Of a stretch of 43,877 nt of DNA, positions 15,103 through 23,428 are shown one piece after another. A program made the translations under genes and the position numbers. This DNA is from Mesorhizobium sp. B2-7-1 (GTDB lineage Bacteria; Pseudomonadota; Alphaproteobacteria; Rhizobiales; Rhizobiaceae): assembly GCF_006440735.1 (NCBI RefSeq), contig NZ_VFUA01000052.1, forward strand, positions 1-43,877, written 5' to 3'. Each line of letters starts with the position of its first letter. Position 1 is the first letter of the stretch. Below the pieces are notes generated by a model. That model ran no database searches. It was not told where the DNA came from and saw only the letters and a list, made by a program, of their open reading frames with translations.

Positions 15103-17256
15103 ATGCCCGACTTGCTGCTCGAACTTCGCTCCGAGGAAATCCCCGCCCGCATGCAGCGCAAGGCTGCCGGCGACCTCAGGAAGATGCTGACCGACGGTCT
15201 GGTCGAGGCGGGTCTGACCTATGAGGCGGCGCGCGAATACTGGACGCCGCGGCGCCTGACCCTCGACATAAGGGGCTTGACCGCGCGCTCCAAGGACATT
15301 CGCGAGGAGATCAAGGGTCCCTCGACCACGGCGCCCGAGCAGGCGGTGCAAGGCTTCCTGCGCAAGGCCGGGCTTTCATCGATCGCCGACGCCCATGTCC
15401 ATTCCGATCCGAAGAAGGGCGACTTCTACGTCGCTCATATCTCGAAGCCGGGCCGGGCCGCCGAAGAGATCATCGCCGAGCTGGTGCCGGGTATGGTCAA
15501 AAACTTCCCGTGGCCGAAATCGATGCGCTGGGGGCCGGCCTCGGCAAAACCCGGCGCGCTGCGCTGGGTGCGGCCGCTGCAGTCGATCGTCTGCACCTTC
15601 GGCCCGGAGACCGAGGAGCCAGTGGTGGTCGATTTCGAGATCGACGGCATCCGCGCCGGCAACATCACCTATGGCCACCGCTTCCATGCGCCGGGCGCCA
15701 TCACCGTGCGCCGCTTCGACGACTATGTGTCTAAGCTCGAAGCGGCCAAGGTCGTGCTCGATGCCGACCGGCGCAAGGAGATCATCCTCGCCGATGCCCG
15801 CAACGTCGCCTTTGCCAACGGCCTCGACCTGGTCGAGGATGAAGGCCTGCTGGAGGAAGTCTCCGGCCTGGTCGAATGGCCGGTCGTGCTGATGGGCGAG
15901 TTCGAGCAGGATTTCCTCACCATCCCGAGCGAGGTGATCCGCCTCACCATCCGCGCCAACCAGAAATGCTTCGTCACCCGGCCGCAGGCCACCAGCGAAG
16001 AGCTTTCGAACCGCTTCATCCTCACCGCCAATATCGAGGCCAAGGACGGCGGCCGGGAGATCGCCTACGGCAACGGCAAGGTGGTGCGTTCGCGCTTGTC
16101 CGACGCGCTCTATTTCTGGCGGACCGACCAGGGCGACCTGCCGGACCTTGAGCAGCTCAAGGAATCCGCGGCGAAGTTCGATCTCAATTTGAAGAAGCCA
16201 CTCGACCAGCGCATGGCGCGGCTCGATCATCTCAACGTCACCTTCCATGCCAAGCTGGGCACACAAGGGCAGCGGGTCGCGCGCATCAAGCGGTTGGCCG
16301 AGGAGCTTGCCCCGATCGTCGGCGCCGACAGCGCGCTCGTCGCCCGGGCGTCGGTGCTCGCCAAGGCCGATCTGCAAACCGAGGTGGTCGGCGAGTTTCC
16401 GGAACTGCAAGGAGCAATGGGCCGCAAATACGCGCTGCTGCAGGGCGAGCATCCGTCGGTCGCGGCGGCCGCCGAGGAGCACTACAAACCGCAGGGCCCA
16501 TCCGACCGCGTGCCGACCGATCCGGTCTCGGTTGCCGTGGCGCTGGCCGACAAGCTCGACATGCTCACCGGCTTCTGGGCGATCGATGAAAAGCCGACGG
16601 GCAGCAAGGACCCGTTTGCGCTGCGCCGCGCTGCGCTGGGCGTGGTCAGGATCCTCATCGAGAACCGCATTCGTCTGGCGCTGACGTCTGTTTTCGCCAA
16701 GGCTTTCGCAAATTTCAAAGGCGGCGCGGGCCAATCGTCCGACCTACTGGCCTTCTTCCACGACCGCTTGAAAGTCTACCTCCGCGACCAGGGCGCGCGG
16801 CACGACCTGATCGATGCCGTCATCACGCCGCGGTCCGACGACCTCTTGCAGATCGTGCGCCGCGTCGAGGCGCTGGGCTCGCTGCTCGACACCGAGGAAG
16901 GCAAGAACCTGTTTGCCGGAACCAAGCGCGCCGCCAACATCCTGGCCGCCGAGGAGAAGAAGAAAACAGCCGTCGCTGAAACCGTTGAGCCGGCATTGTT
17001 CCGCGAGGAAGCGGAAAAGAAGCTCTATGCCGCGGTGAATCATGCTGAGAAGGAAGCCGGCCAAGCAATTCAGAACGAAGATTTTTCCGCTGCCATGCTG
17101 GCGCTTAGCGTGTTGCGCGAACCGGTTGATTCATTCTTTGAGGGCGTTCTCGTCAATGATGAGGACCAGGCTATGCGCGCCAATCGTCTGGCACTGCTCG
17201 CCCGCATCCGCGCCGCCACCGATCAAGTCGCGGATTTTTCAAAAATCGTCGGTTGA
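15103..17256 (+). CDS. glyS: Glycine--tRNA ligase beta subunit
   Basis: The 717-aa beta subunit binds and recognises tRNA-Gly. It begins MPDLLLELRSEEIPARMQRK, and the signature EFPELQGAMGRKYALLQGE lies in the middle, followed by ALADKLDMLTGFWAIDEKPT and DPFALRRAALGVVRILIEN. The DALR-like anticodon domain is at the C-terminus, ending RLALLARIRAATDQVADFSKI. Length is normal. A strong purine-rich site (GGGAGGGTAGGGAG) precedes the ATG. It works with glyQ 430 bases upstream. Confidence 0.97.
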   Translation: MPDLLLELRSEEIPARMQRKAAGDLRKMLTDGLVEAGLTYEAAREYWTPRRLTLDIRGLTARSKDIREEIKGPSTTAPEQAVQGFLRKAGLSSIADAHVHSDPKKGDFYVAHISKPGRAAEEIIAELVPGMVKNFPWPKSMRWGPASAKPGALRWVRPLQSIVCTFGPETEEPVVVDFEIDGIRAGNITYGHRFHAPGAITVRRFDDYVSKLEAAKVVLDADRRKEIILADARNVAFANGLDLVEDEGLLEEVSGLVEWPVVLMGEFEQDFLTIPSEVIRLTIRANQKCFVTRPQATSEELSNRFILTANIEAKDGGREIAYGNGKVVRSRLSDALYFWRTDQGDLPDLEQLKESAAKFDLNLKKPLDQRMARLDHLNVTFHAKLGTQGQRVARIKRLAEELAPIVGADSALVARASVLAKADLQTEVVGEFPELQGAMGRKYALLQGEHPSVAAAAEEHYKPQGPSDRVPTDPVSVAVALADKLDMLTGFWAIDEKPTGSKDPFALRRAALGVVRILIENRIRLALTSVFAKAFANFKGGAGQSSDLLAFFHDRLKVYLRDQGARHDLIDAVITPRSDDLLQIVRRVEALGSLLDTEEGKNLFAGTKRAANILAAEEKKKTAVAETVEPALFREEAEKKLYAAVNHAEKEAGQAIQNEDFSAAMLALSVLREPVDSFFEGVLVNDEDQAMRANRLALLARIRAATDQVADFSKIVG

Positions 17257-17287
17257 CGGCTCGAAAAGTCATGCGTTCGGCACTGCT

Positions 17288-17305
17288 CGCATCCACTAGG
17301 ATGCG
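17288..17305 (+). terminator. Weak hairpin after glyS
   Basis: CGCATCC and GGATGCG flank the loop ACTA, 31 bases after the glyS stop. No T-run follows, so termination is only a possibility. Confidence 0.35.
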
Positions 17306-17312
17306 GGCAGGC

Positions 17313-17341
17313 TTGAACAATTTGGCGTCCGAAATTTAATG
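17313..17341 (+). promoter_or_regulatory. Candidate promoter of the acidic protein gene
   Basis: TTGAAC (17313-17318), then 17 bases, then TTAATG (17336-17341), about 80 bases before the acidic gene. Read by eye only. Confidence 0.3.
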
Positions 17342-17419
17342 CGCCAGAGCCGGCTTACAGTCATATGACGATGACCTCTGCGTGGGACAACAATGCGTTC
17401 CCAACCACGGAGGCATGCC

Positions 17420-17764
17420 ATGAATTCCGTTGACGATATCGACCTGATTGAAGAAACCCCGGCCGCCGCCGAGGGCATCGAAGCCGCTTCCGAAAACCTC
17501 CTCGACCATGCCGCCGCTGCAGCGGTCGAATCTGCCGATCCTTCCGAAGACGACGAGGAAGAAGGCGATGACGAGGAAGCCACGGCCTCGGCCGACGATG
17601 AGTCGGACGACGAGGATGAAGATGACGACGAAGACGGCGACGACGAAGACGATGACGCCGACGAAGAAGCCAAAGCCTCGGGCGACGACGAGGATGAAGA
17701 TGGCGACGAGGATGAAGACGACGCCGACGAGTCCGACGATGACGACAAGGAAGAAGCGGCCTGA
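17420..17764 (+). CDS. Extremely acidic, low-complexity protein
   Basis: A 114-aa protein with 63 Asp or Glu residues by my count, two Lys and no Arg. Residues 1-40 are mixed (NSVDDIDLIEETPAAAEGIE); from about 42 onward it is nearly unbroken Asp/Glu with some Ala and Ser. It should be disordered and strongly negative. The ATG at 17420 follows ACGGAGG, a good ribosome site, and a clear terminator follows the stop, so it is a real single-gene unit. Possible roles include a DNA or RNA mimic, a cation buffer, or a chaperone-like partner of basic proteins; none is shown by the sequence. Confidence 0.8.
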   Translation: MNSVDDIDLIEETPAAAEGIEAASENLLDHAAAAAVESADPSEDDEEEGDDEEATASADDESDDEDEDDDEDGDDEDDDADEEAKASGDDEDEDGDEDEDDADESDDDDKEEAA

Positions 17765-17790
17765 GCCGTCTCCTGCCGTCTGAAGCATGA

Positions 17791-17820
17791 AGGGCGGCGC
17801 GTTACGCGTCGCCCTTTTTC
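17791..17820 (+). terminator. Rho-independent terminator after the acidic gene
   Basis: AGGGCGGCGC (17791-17800) pairs with GCGTCGCCCT (17806-17815), with one G-T pair, around the loop GTTAC; the run TTTTT C follows. Strong. Confidence 0.88.
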
Positions 17821-17851
17821 GTCAGGCTCGGCAATCAGGAAGTTTGATTCG

Positions 17852-18241
17852 TCAATCTTCGACGATGCTGACCCGCACGCTATCCGGATAGACGTCGACC
17901 TCGATCAGCGGCTCGCCATTGATGATGGCGCGCCGGGTCGAGCTGCTCATCGCGCCGCCGCGTTCCAGCATGCGCTGCAGGTCGGCGCGCGAGCCGTCGC
18001 TGCGGAACCAGGAATCGCCCTGGTCGTCGCTGTCGCGCCGGTGGAATTTATGCCAGTTGGCGCGGTCCTGCCGCACCATCTGCGCCTCGCTGCTGAGCGG
18101 ATAGCCGTCGCTGGCGCGATGGTCGCGATCGGAAATCCGCGCGACGTAGGAGCCGAGCATGTCGTCGGCCCGCGCCGAACCCGCACCCAGTGTCGTTGCA
18201 GCCACCAGCCCGGCAACCGCCATTGCTTTCGAAACAGTCAT
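17852..18241 (-). CDS. Secreted protein, unknown
   Basis: A 129-aa protein with a signal peptide (AMAVAGLVAATTLGAGSARA, cleaved after A25). The mature part of about 104 residues is hydrophilic, rich in Asp, Arg and Ser, with no cysteine pair. It ends in a short strand-like segment, GEPLIEVDVYPDSVRVSIVED. I do not recognise a named family; it has the look of the small periplasmic proteins shared among rhizobia. It follows another secreted-protein gene on the same strand after about 100 bases, and a hairpin (18276-18298) lies between the two. It is convergent with the acidic gene. Confidence 0.7.
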   Translation of the reverse strand: MTVSKAMAVAGLVAATTLGAGSARADDMLGSYVARISDRDHRASDGYPLSSEAQMVRQDRANWHKFHRRDSDDQGDSWFRSDGSRADLQRMLERGGAMSSSTRRAIINGEPLIEVDVYPDSVRVSIVED

Positions 18242-18342
18242 GAAACCCCCTTGTTGAACGCCAGCCCCATCGTGCCCGATCCCGGTGACGGGAATCGGAC
18301 AGAGTTAAGCGCCTAGCACATCGAGGCGGTATGCAGTGTGAT

Positions 18343-18846
18343 CTACATCGCCTTGCCGGCGCGCGGCACTGACGGGGTGTTTTGCGGCTGCGAGCCACCC
18401 GATGCACTGGCTGTCGCGGCCGGCTGGCTGCCGGTTTTGCTGTTGCCGTTCGAGGCGGTGCCGTTCGCGGGCGTTGCCGGCGAAGTGCCGTTTGCCGGCG
18501 CGGTGGCGGCGGGTGTGGTCGTCGGTGTTGCGGGCTTGGCCGACGCGGTTGCCGCCGGCGTTGCGAAAGCACCGCCGACAATGCCGCCGCGAATGATCAT
18601 CGGGGCCAGCCGGTGCCCCGACTTCTCGGGGATTGCCGCGACCTTTTCGTCGGTGACGGCGGGCATAGGATCGCCGAGCGCTATCATCGACGGCGTCATG
18701 GCCCCGGACAGCTTGGCCGGCTCGATCGCAGTCAGTCTGATGAACGAAGGCGTCGAGGTCGAGGCGCCAAGCACGACGATCGACGAAGCATGTGCCGCGC
18801 CGTTCATCGCCAAAAGGCTGATACCGAACGCTCCAAGCAGACGCAT
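18343..18846 (-). CDS. Secreted protein with Ala/Thr/Pro-rich tail, unknown
   Basis: A 167-aa product starting MRLLGAFGISLLAMNGAAHA, a signal peptide with cleavage after residue 20. The region from about 21 to 95 looks folded (SIVVLGASTSTPSFIRLTA, then PMIIRGGIVGGAF). The rest is low complexity: repeats of Pro-Ala-Thr and Asn-Gly-Thr typical of a wall- or envelope-spanning linker. GGGAG precedes the ATG at 18846; the frame runs on to 18900, but that part precedes the signal peptide. Function is unknown. Confidence 0.68.
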   Translation of the reverse strand: MRLLGAFGISLLAMNGAAHASSIVVLGASTSTPSFIRLTAIEPAKLSGAMTPSMIALGDPMPAVTDEKVAAIPEKSGHRLAPMIIRGGIVGGAFATPAATASAKPATPTTTPAATAPANGTSPATPANGTASNGNSKTGSQPAATASASGGSQPQNTPSVPRAGKAM

Positions 18847-19002
18847 CACAACAACTCCCAAGCCCGCAACCGCACCGAACCCGCACCTTAGGGCCGGCAC
18901 ATTGAGGCCGGCTTGCTCGGAAACTTAACATTTTAGGGATTGATAAATCGCCAATGCCCGCACTTGCCCGATGGAGGCGGCCGTATTACGGGACCGGCAT
19001 GT

Positions 19003-19046
19003 CTAAAGCGCGTCGCGTTGAAACGGATTCAATCGACGCGCTTTAG
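19003..19046. repeat. Palindromic repeat, family D
   Basis: CTAAAGCGCGTCG (19003-19015) pairs perfectly with CGACGCGCTTTAG (19034-19046); inside, TTGAA and TTCAA form a second stem around ACGGA. It is followed within 13 bases by the family C element, giving a composite ahead of sua5. Confidence 0.82.
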
Positions 19047-19058
19047 GTTTTGTTTCAT

Positions 19059-19103
19059 GCATGTTGTTGTCCCAAAACCGCTGCACACTTTTGGGCAACA
19101 TGC
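19059..19103. repeat. Palindromic repeat, family C
   Basis: On the minus strand, arms GCATGTTG and CAACATGC enclose CCCAAAA/TTTTGGG and the loop GTGTGCAGCGG, with ACAA bulged on the 3' side. It has the same plan and nearly the same loop as families A and B. It ends 11 bases before the proposed sua5 start. Confidence 0.82.
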
Positions 19104-19113
19104 GTCAGGACTG

Positions 19114-20085
19114 GTGGCGAAATTGGCTGAGATACTGGCGATTGGCGAGGCTCTGGAGCAGGCCCTCGCGCTGCTCGAGGGCGGCGACGTCGTCGCCATC
19201 CCGACCGAGACGGTTTACGGCTTGGCGGGCGACGCCACCAACGGCGTTGCCGTGGCGCGCATTTTCGAGGCGAAGGGCCGGCCGCGCTTCAACCCGGTGA
19301 TCGCCCATGTCGCCGATCGCGCGATGGCGGACCGTATCGCCAAGTTCGATCCGCTGTCGGCAAAACTGGCCGAAGCCTTCTGGCCCGGCCCGCTGACGCT
19401 GGTGCTGCCGCAACGTGCCGACAACGGCATCCATCCGTTGGTCCCCGCGGGGCTGGATACGATCGCTTTGCGCATGCCGCGCGGCTTCGGCGGCGAGCTG
19501 ATCGCGCGGCTCGGCCGGCCGCTCGCCGCTCCCAGCGCCAATTCCTCCGGAAAGATCAGCGGCACCACGGCAGGTGCGGTCGCCGCCGATCTCGGCGGCA
19601 GGATCAAGCTGGTCGTCGATGGCGGCGCGACGCCTGTCGGCCTGGAATCGACCATCGTGAAGGTTGAGAACGGCAAATTGCGGCTGCTGCGGCCCGGTGG
19701 CATCGGCGCCGAGGAGATCGAGGCGGTGGCCGGCGCGAAATTGTCGCGCGGCGCCGTTGGCATCGAGGCGCCGGGCATGCTCGCTTCGCATTACGCGCCG
19801 GGCGCCGCGATGCGGCTCAATGTCGAAGAAATTGCCGAAGGCGAGGCGCTGCTTGCCTTCGGCCGCAAGCGCGCCCAAGGCTGGGAACGGGCCGTTGCAT
19901 GGCGCAACCTCTCCGAAGCGGGCGACCTGCGCGAGGCGGCCAGCAATCTGTTCGCCTTCATGCAGACGCTTGACCGCGTCGGCGCCGCGACCATCGCCGT
20001 CGAGCCTATCCCGTTCGAGGGCCTGGGCGAGGCGATCAACGACCGGCTTGCCCGCGCCGCCGCGCCGCGTGCCAAGACCGCTTGA
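19114..20085 (+). CDS. L-threonylcarbamoyladenylate synthase (Sua5/TsaC family)
   Basis: Makes threonylcarbamoyl-AMP from threonine, bicarbonate and ATP for the t6A37 modification of ANN-reading tRNAs. The long (Sua5) form, 323 aa: the YrdC domain occupies about 10-205, with VVAIPTETVYGLAGDATNG, the KGRPRFNPVIAHV substrate loop and LAAPSANSSGKISGT. A Sua5 C-terminal domain follows. The start is uncertain: GTG 19114 gives MAKLAEIL..., and TTG 19123 is the next option. The frame is open to 18940, but that part runs through palindromic repeats and is not coding. AGGA lies just before 19114. Confidence 0.93.
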   Translation: MAKLAEILAIGEALEQALALLEGGDVVAIPTETVYGLAGDATNGVAVARIFEAKGRPRFNPVIAHVADRAMADRIAKFDPLSAKLAEAFWPGPLTLVLPQRADNGIHPLVPAGLDTIALRMPRGFGGELIARLGRPLAAPSANSSGKISGTTAGAVAADLGGRIKLVVDGGATPVGLESTIVKVENGKLRLLRPGGIGAEEIEAVAGAKLSRGAVGIEAPGMLASHYAPGAAMRLNVEEIAEGEALLAFGRKRAQGWERAVAWRNLSEAGDLREAASNLFAFMQTLDRVGAATIAVEPIPFEGLGEAINDRLARAAAPRAKTA

Positions 20086-20105
20086 GCCTATCTCTTTGTT
20101 TTGAC

Positions 20106-20150
20106 GCAATTCCGGACGGAAAACCGTTCGCACTTTTCCTGGAATTGCTC
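20106..20150. repeat. Palindromic repeat, family A (inverted copy)
   Basis: An intact copy on the minus strand: GCAATTCC arms at 20106-20113 and 20141-20148, inner GGAAAA/TTTTCC, loop GTGCGAACGG. It lies between the sua5 stop and the flavoprotein ATG at 20164, so it forms part of the latter's leader. Confidence 0.85.
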
Positions 20151-20163
20151 TAGGTTCTGACCC

Positions 20164-21597
20164 ATGAACGATCAGTCCTTCGATCTCGATCCCGCCGTCG
20201 TCGACCGCTTCGTGGCCATCGTCGGCGACAAATATGCCTTGCGCGACCAGGCCGACATCGCGCCTTACATAACCGAGCGGCGCGGCCTCTGGCATGGCAG
20301 GACATCGCTGGTGCTGAGGCCCGGCAGCGTCGAGGAAGTGAGCCGCATCATGCGGCTGGCGACCGAGACCGGAACGCCGATCGTGCCGCAGAGCGGCAAT
20401 ACGGGGCTGGTCGGCGCCCAGGTGCCGGACAAGTCCGGCCGAGACATCGTGCTGTCGCTGTCGCGGCTGAACCGCATCCGCGAGATCGATGTCTTGTCGA
20501 ACACGGTGACCGCCGAGGCCGGCGTGATCCTGCAGACGCTGCAGGAAGCGGCCGACGCCGCCGGCCGGCTGTTTCCGCTCTCGCTCGCCGCCCAGGGCTC
20601 CTGCCAGATCGGCGGCAATCTGTCCTCCAATGCCGGCGGCACCGGCGTGCTGGCCTATGGCAATGCGCGCGAGCTCTGCCTCGGCGTCGAGGTCGTGCTG
20701 CCGACCGGCGAGGTGTTCGATGACCTGCGCAAATTGAAGAAGGACAACACCGGCTACGATCTGAAGAACCTCTTCGTCGGCGCCGAAGGCACGCTCGGCA
20801 TCATCACCGCCGCGGTGCTGAAACTGTTTCCGAAACCGAAGGGCAGGGAGGTCGCCTTTGCCGGCCTGCCGTCGTCCCCGAAAGACGCGCTGTCGCTGTT
20901 CACCTTGGCGATGGACCGCGCCGGCGCCTCGCTCACCGCTTTCGAGCTGATCGCCAGAAGACCTTACGACTTCACGCTGAAACATGGGCAAGGCATCACG
21001 CGGCCGCTGGCCGACGACTGGCCCTGGTATATCTTGATGCAGGTTTCGTCCGGCCGTTCCGAAGAAGACGGCAAGGCGCTGATCGAGGAGATTCTTTCAG
21101 CCGGCCTCGAGCAAGGCATCGTCGGCGACGCGGTGATATCGGCAAGCCTGGCTCAGGGCGACGCTTTCTGGAATTTCCGCGAGACGCTGCCCGAATGCCA
21201 GAAGCCCGAAGGCGCCTCGATCAAGCACGACATCTCGGTGCCGATCGCCTCGATCCCGGACTTCATCGAAAAGGCGGCCGGTGTGGTGGAAGGGGTCTGC
21301 CCCGGCGCGCGCGTCGTCTGCTTCGGCCATATGGGCGACGGCAACCTGCACTACAACATCTCGCGCCCCGTCGACTGGCAGGACGAGGCGTTCCTCGAGC
21401 TCTACCATCCCATGAACAAGGCCGTGCATGACGTCGTGCGCTCCTTCCATGGCTCGATCTCGGCCGAGCACGGCATCGGCCAGTTGAAGCGCGACGAGCT
21501 GATCGCCACGGCGCCGCCGATGGCGATCGACCTGATGCGGCGGGTGAAGACGGCCTTCGATCCGGCCGGCATCATGAATCCCGGTAAGGTTATTTGA
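20164..21597 (+). CDS. FAD-linked D-2-hydroxyacid dehydrogenase (D2HGDH/GlcD-like)
   Basis: A 477-aa VAO/PCMH-fold flavoprotein. The FAD domain includes LVLRPGSVEEVSRIM near 49-63, PIVPQSGNTGLVGA, SLAAQGSCQIGGNLSSNAGG and FVGAEGTLGIITAAVLKLFP. The C-terminal substrate domain has FGHMGDGNLHYNISRP and SAEHGIGQLKRDEL, with metal-binding His and Glu as in D-2-hydroxyglutarate and D-lactate dehydrogenases. These oxidise a D-2-hydroxyacid to a 2-oxoacid and pass electrons to a flavoprotein or quinone. The exact substrate cannot be decided; a role beside serine or lysine metabolism is possible. No glcE or glcF partner genes follow. Confidence 0.88.
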   Translation: MNDQSFDLDPAVVDRFVAIVGDKYALRDQADIAPYITERRGLWHGRTSLVLRPGSVEEVSRIMRLATETGTPIVPQSGNTGLVGAQVPDKSGRDIVLSLSRLNRIREIDVLSNTVTAEAGVILQTLQEAADAAGRLFPLSLAAQGSCQIGGNLSSNAGGTGVLAYGNARELCLGVEVVLPTGEVFDDLRKLKKDNTGYDLKNLFVGAEGTLGIITAAVLKLFPKPKGREVAFAGLPSSPKDALSLFTLAMDRAGASLTAFELIARRPYDFTLKHGQGITRPLADDWPWYILMQVSSGRSEEDGKALIEEILSAGLEQGIVGDAVISASLAQGDAFWNFRETLPECQKPEGASIKHDISVPIASIPDFIEKAAGVVEGVCPGARVVCFGHMGDGNLHYNISRPVDWQDEAFLELYHPMNKAVHDVVRSFHGSISAEHGIGQLKRDELIATAPPMAIDLMRRVKTAFDPAGIMNPGKVI

Positions 21598-21717
21598 TCC
21601 TTCCCATATCTGGTGGCCGGTCGCATTCCGATAACCATCCCTGAGATCAGCAAAATTTAACCGACTTTCTTAAGCGCGCCGGTAAGAAGCCAGCGCTAAT
21701 GTTTCTTCCCATAACGA

Positions 21718-21763
21718 GGCCGGAAAAACCGGCCCTGAGAGAACCGGAAAAACGGCCCTCAGG
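21718..21763 (+). promoter_or_regulatory. Twin hairpins in the DUF6101 leader
   Basis: GGCCGG-AAAAA-CCGGCC (21718-21734) is followed at once by a second stem, CCTGAG (21734-21739) with CTCAGG (21758-21763), containing CCG and CGG around another AAAAA-type loop. Both lie 20-65 bases before the DUF6101 start. They could terminate upstream transcription or regulate the leader. Confidence 0.4.
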
Positions 21764-21782
21764 AATAACAGGGAAGACATCG

Positions 21783-22349
21783 ATGAACACTGGACTGAAG
21801 CCAGTCTGGGCCGGGCGCAACATGCGTCTCGACCCGTTTCGCCTGCCGCAGATGGTGAGCTATGCCACCCGCGACGACTATGGCGATGTGACCTTCACCA
21901 TCGACCAGCGCGGCGCCGTCATCCGCCGCATGCTGGAAATGAGCGGCGTGCCGGCGATCATCGCGCTGCCCGCCAAGGCGTTCCGCGGCGTCGCCGCCCG
22001 CGCCATGGAGGATCCGGACGGCAATGTGACCGTGACGCTGGAACTCCTGCACAATGATCCGATGCTGTCGGTGCCGCTTCTGGTCGCCGACGACCTCGAG
22101 GACGTTGCCGCCGATTGGCGCGCCTGGGCCGACGCCTATCGCCTGCCGATGCTTCTGATCGAGGCCGACGGCATTGCCCGCACGCTGGAAGAATCGCTCG
22201 GCGTCGCCATCAAGGCGCTGCCGCCGCAGGATCGCCGCAAGGGCCGCGTCTCCACCATGCGCCGCCCGCGCTTCCTCGCCCGCCGCAAGGCCGGCAATCT
22301 TGGCTTGAGGCTCGTCATCGACGGCCAGGAGATTATCGCAAGGGAGTAG
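21783..22349 (+). CDS. DUF6101 family protein
   Basis: A 188-aa protein matching the rhizobial DUF6101 family: LDPFRLPQMVSYATRDD near 15-31, IRRMLEMSGVPAIIALP, and a basic tail RRKGRVSTMRRPRFLARRK before a last hydrophobic strand. It has no signal peptide or membrane segment. The function is unknown; the basic C-terminal region could touch nucleic acid or membrane. The ATG at 21783 follows CAGGGAAG; the frame is open to 21699, but that part runs through the leader hairpins. It is convergent with ubiA, with a terminator-like hairpin between. Confidence 0.82.
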   Translation: MNTGLKPVWAGRNMRLDPFRLPQMVSYATRDDYGDVTFTIDQRGAVIRRMLEMSGVPAIIALPAKAFRGVAARAMEDPDGNVTVTLELLHNDPMLSVPLLVADDLEDVAADWRAWADAYRLPMLLIEADGIARTLEESLGVAIKALPPQDRRKGRVSTMRRPRFLARRKAGNLGLRLVIDGQEIIARE

Positions 22350-22360
22350 CTGCGCCTTTT

Positions 22361-22383
22361 CCTTCTCCCGCAAGGGGAGAAGG
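22361..22383. terminator. Hairpin between DUF6101 and ubiA
   Basis: CCTTCTCCC (22361-22369) pairs with GGGAGAAGG (22375-22383) around a five-base loop. It is preceded by TTTT on the + strand and lies between convergent genes. It is nearly identical to the hairpin at 2927. Confidence 0.6.
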
Positions 22384-22393
22384 GCGCGCCCCG

Positions 22394-23377
22394 CTACACC
22401 AGCGGCTTCAGCCATATCCAGACCGACCCGCCGATCAGGCCGAGGAAGATCAGCCAGCCGACCTGGTTGTTCGACTTGAACAGTTTCAGGCACTGGTCCG
22501 GATTGTTGATGTCGAGCCGGATGATCTGGCGCGCCATATGCGCGCCGGCGGCGATCAGTCCGGCCAGCGACACCACCGGCACCTGCGCCGAGGCGAAGGC
22601 GATGGCGAAGCAAATGAGCGCGCCGCCATAGAGCCCGACCAGCCAGGTCTTGGTGTTGTCGCCGAACAGCCGCGCGGTGGAGCGCACGCCGACGATGGCG
22701 TCGTCTTCCTTGTCCTGATGCGCGTAGATCGTGTCGTAGCCGATCACCCACAGGATCGAGCCGATATAGAGCATGATCGCTGGGTCATCGATGTCGCCGA
22801 ACTCGACCGCCCAGCCCATCAGCGCGCCCCAGGAGAAGGCGAGCCCGAGCACGAATTGCGGCCAGCTGGTGATGCGCTTCATGAAGGGATAGACGGCGAC
22901 GATCGCCAGCGAGGCGATGCCGAGCGGAATGGCGAAGCTGTTGAACTGCAGCAGCACGGCCAGGCCCACCAGCGCCTGGATGATGACGAAAGCCCAGGCC
23001 TGGCGGCGCGTCACCTTGCCGGCGGGCAGCGGCCGCGAACGGGTGCGCTCGACCTGGTTGTCGATGCCCTCGTCGGCGAGGTCGTTATAGGTGCAGCCGG
23101 CGCCGCGCATGGCGACGGCGCCGATGAAGAACAGCAACAGGTACCAGGGCGCCGGAAGCAGCGTCAGCAGCGGGTCGGTCGGGCGCGGATAGGCGCCCGC
23201 GGCAAGTGCCGCCGACCACCAGCAGGGCCACAACAGCAATTGCCAGCCGATCGGCCGGTCCCAGCGCGCGAGCTGCGCATAGGGCCATAGCCAGCGCGGC
23301 AGCACGCGGTAGACCCAATGGCCGCTCGGCGCGTCGGCGACACGGCCCTGGATCGCTTTCGACTGGACGGGTTCCAT
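22394..23377 (-). CDS. ubiA: 4-hydroxybenzoate polyprenyltransferase
   Basis: Integral membrane prenyltransferase that joins the polyprenyl tail to 4-hydroxybenzoate in ubiquinone synthesis. 327 aa with about eight to nine hydrophobic segments. The first Asp-rich motif is NDLADEGID (N98, D99, D102, D106) followed by RTRSRPLPAG; the second is YDTIYAHQDKEDD. ARWDRPIGWQLLLWPCWW near the N-terminus is typical. ATG 23377 and GTG 23380 are adjacent start options; no strong ribosome site is seen. It works in the same pathway as the polyprenyl synthase at 7438. Confidence 0.95.
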   Translation of the reverse strand: MEPVQSKAIQGRVADAPSGHWVYRVLPRWLWPYAQLARWDRPIGWQLLLWPCWWSAALAAGAYPRPTDPLLTLLPAPWYLLLFFIGAVAMRGAGCTYNDLADEGIDNQVERTRSRPLPAGKVTRRQAWAFVIIQALVGLAVLLQFNSFAIPLGIASLAIVAVYPFMKRITSWPQFVLGLAFSWGALMGWAVEFGDIDDPAIMLYIGSILWVIGYDTIYAHQDKEDDAIVGVRSTARLFGDNTKTWLVGLYGGALICFAIAFASAQVPVVSLAGLIAAGAHMARQIIRLDINNPDQCLKLFKSNNQVGWLIFLGLIGGSVWIWLKPLV

Positions 23378-23428
23378 CACGTTGAAGTGACAGTCGCGAG
23401 TGGCGCCGTCAAGCGGCCGCAGTGTCGC

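Noticed and set aside
17296..17788. Serine- or valine-rich frames opposite the acidic gene
   Set aside because: They are the automatic complement of GAY/GAR codons; the + strand has the ribosome site and terminator.
19105..20991. A 628-codon minus-strand frame opposite sua5 and the flavoprotein
   Set aside because: Antisense to two clear genes and crosses a palindromic repeat.
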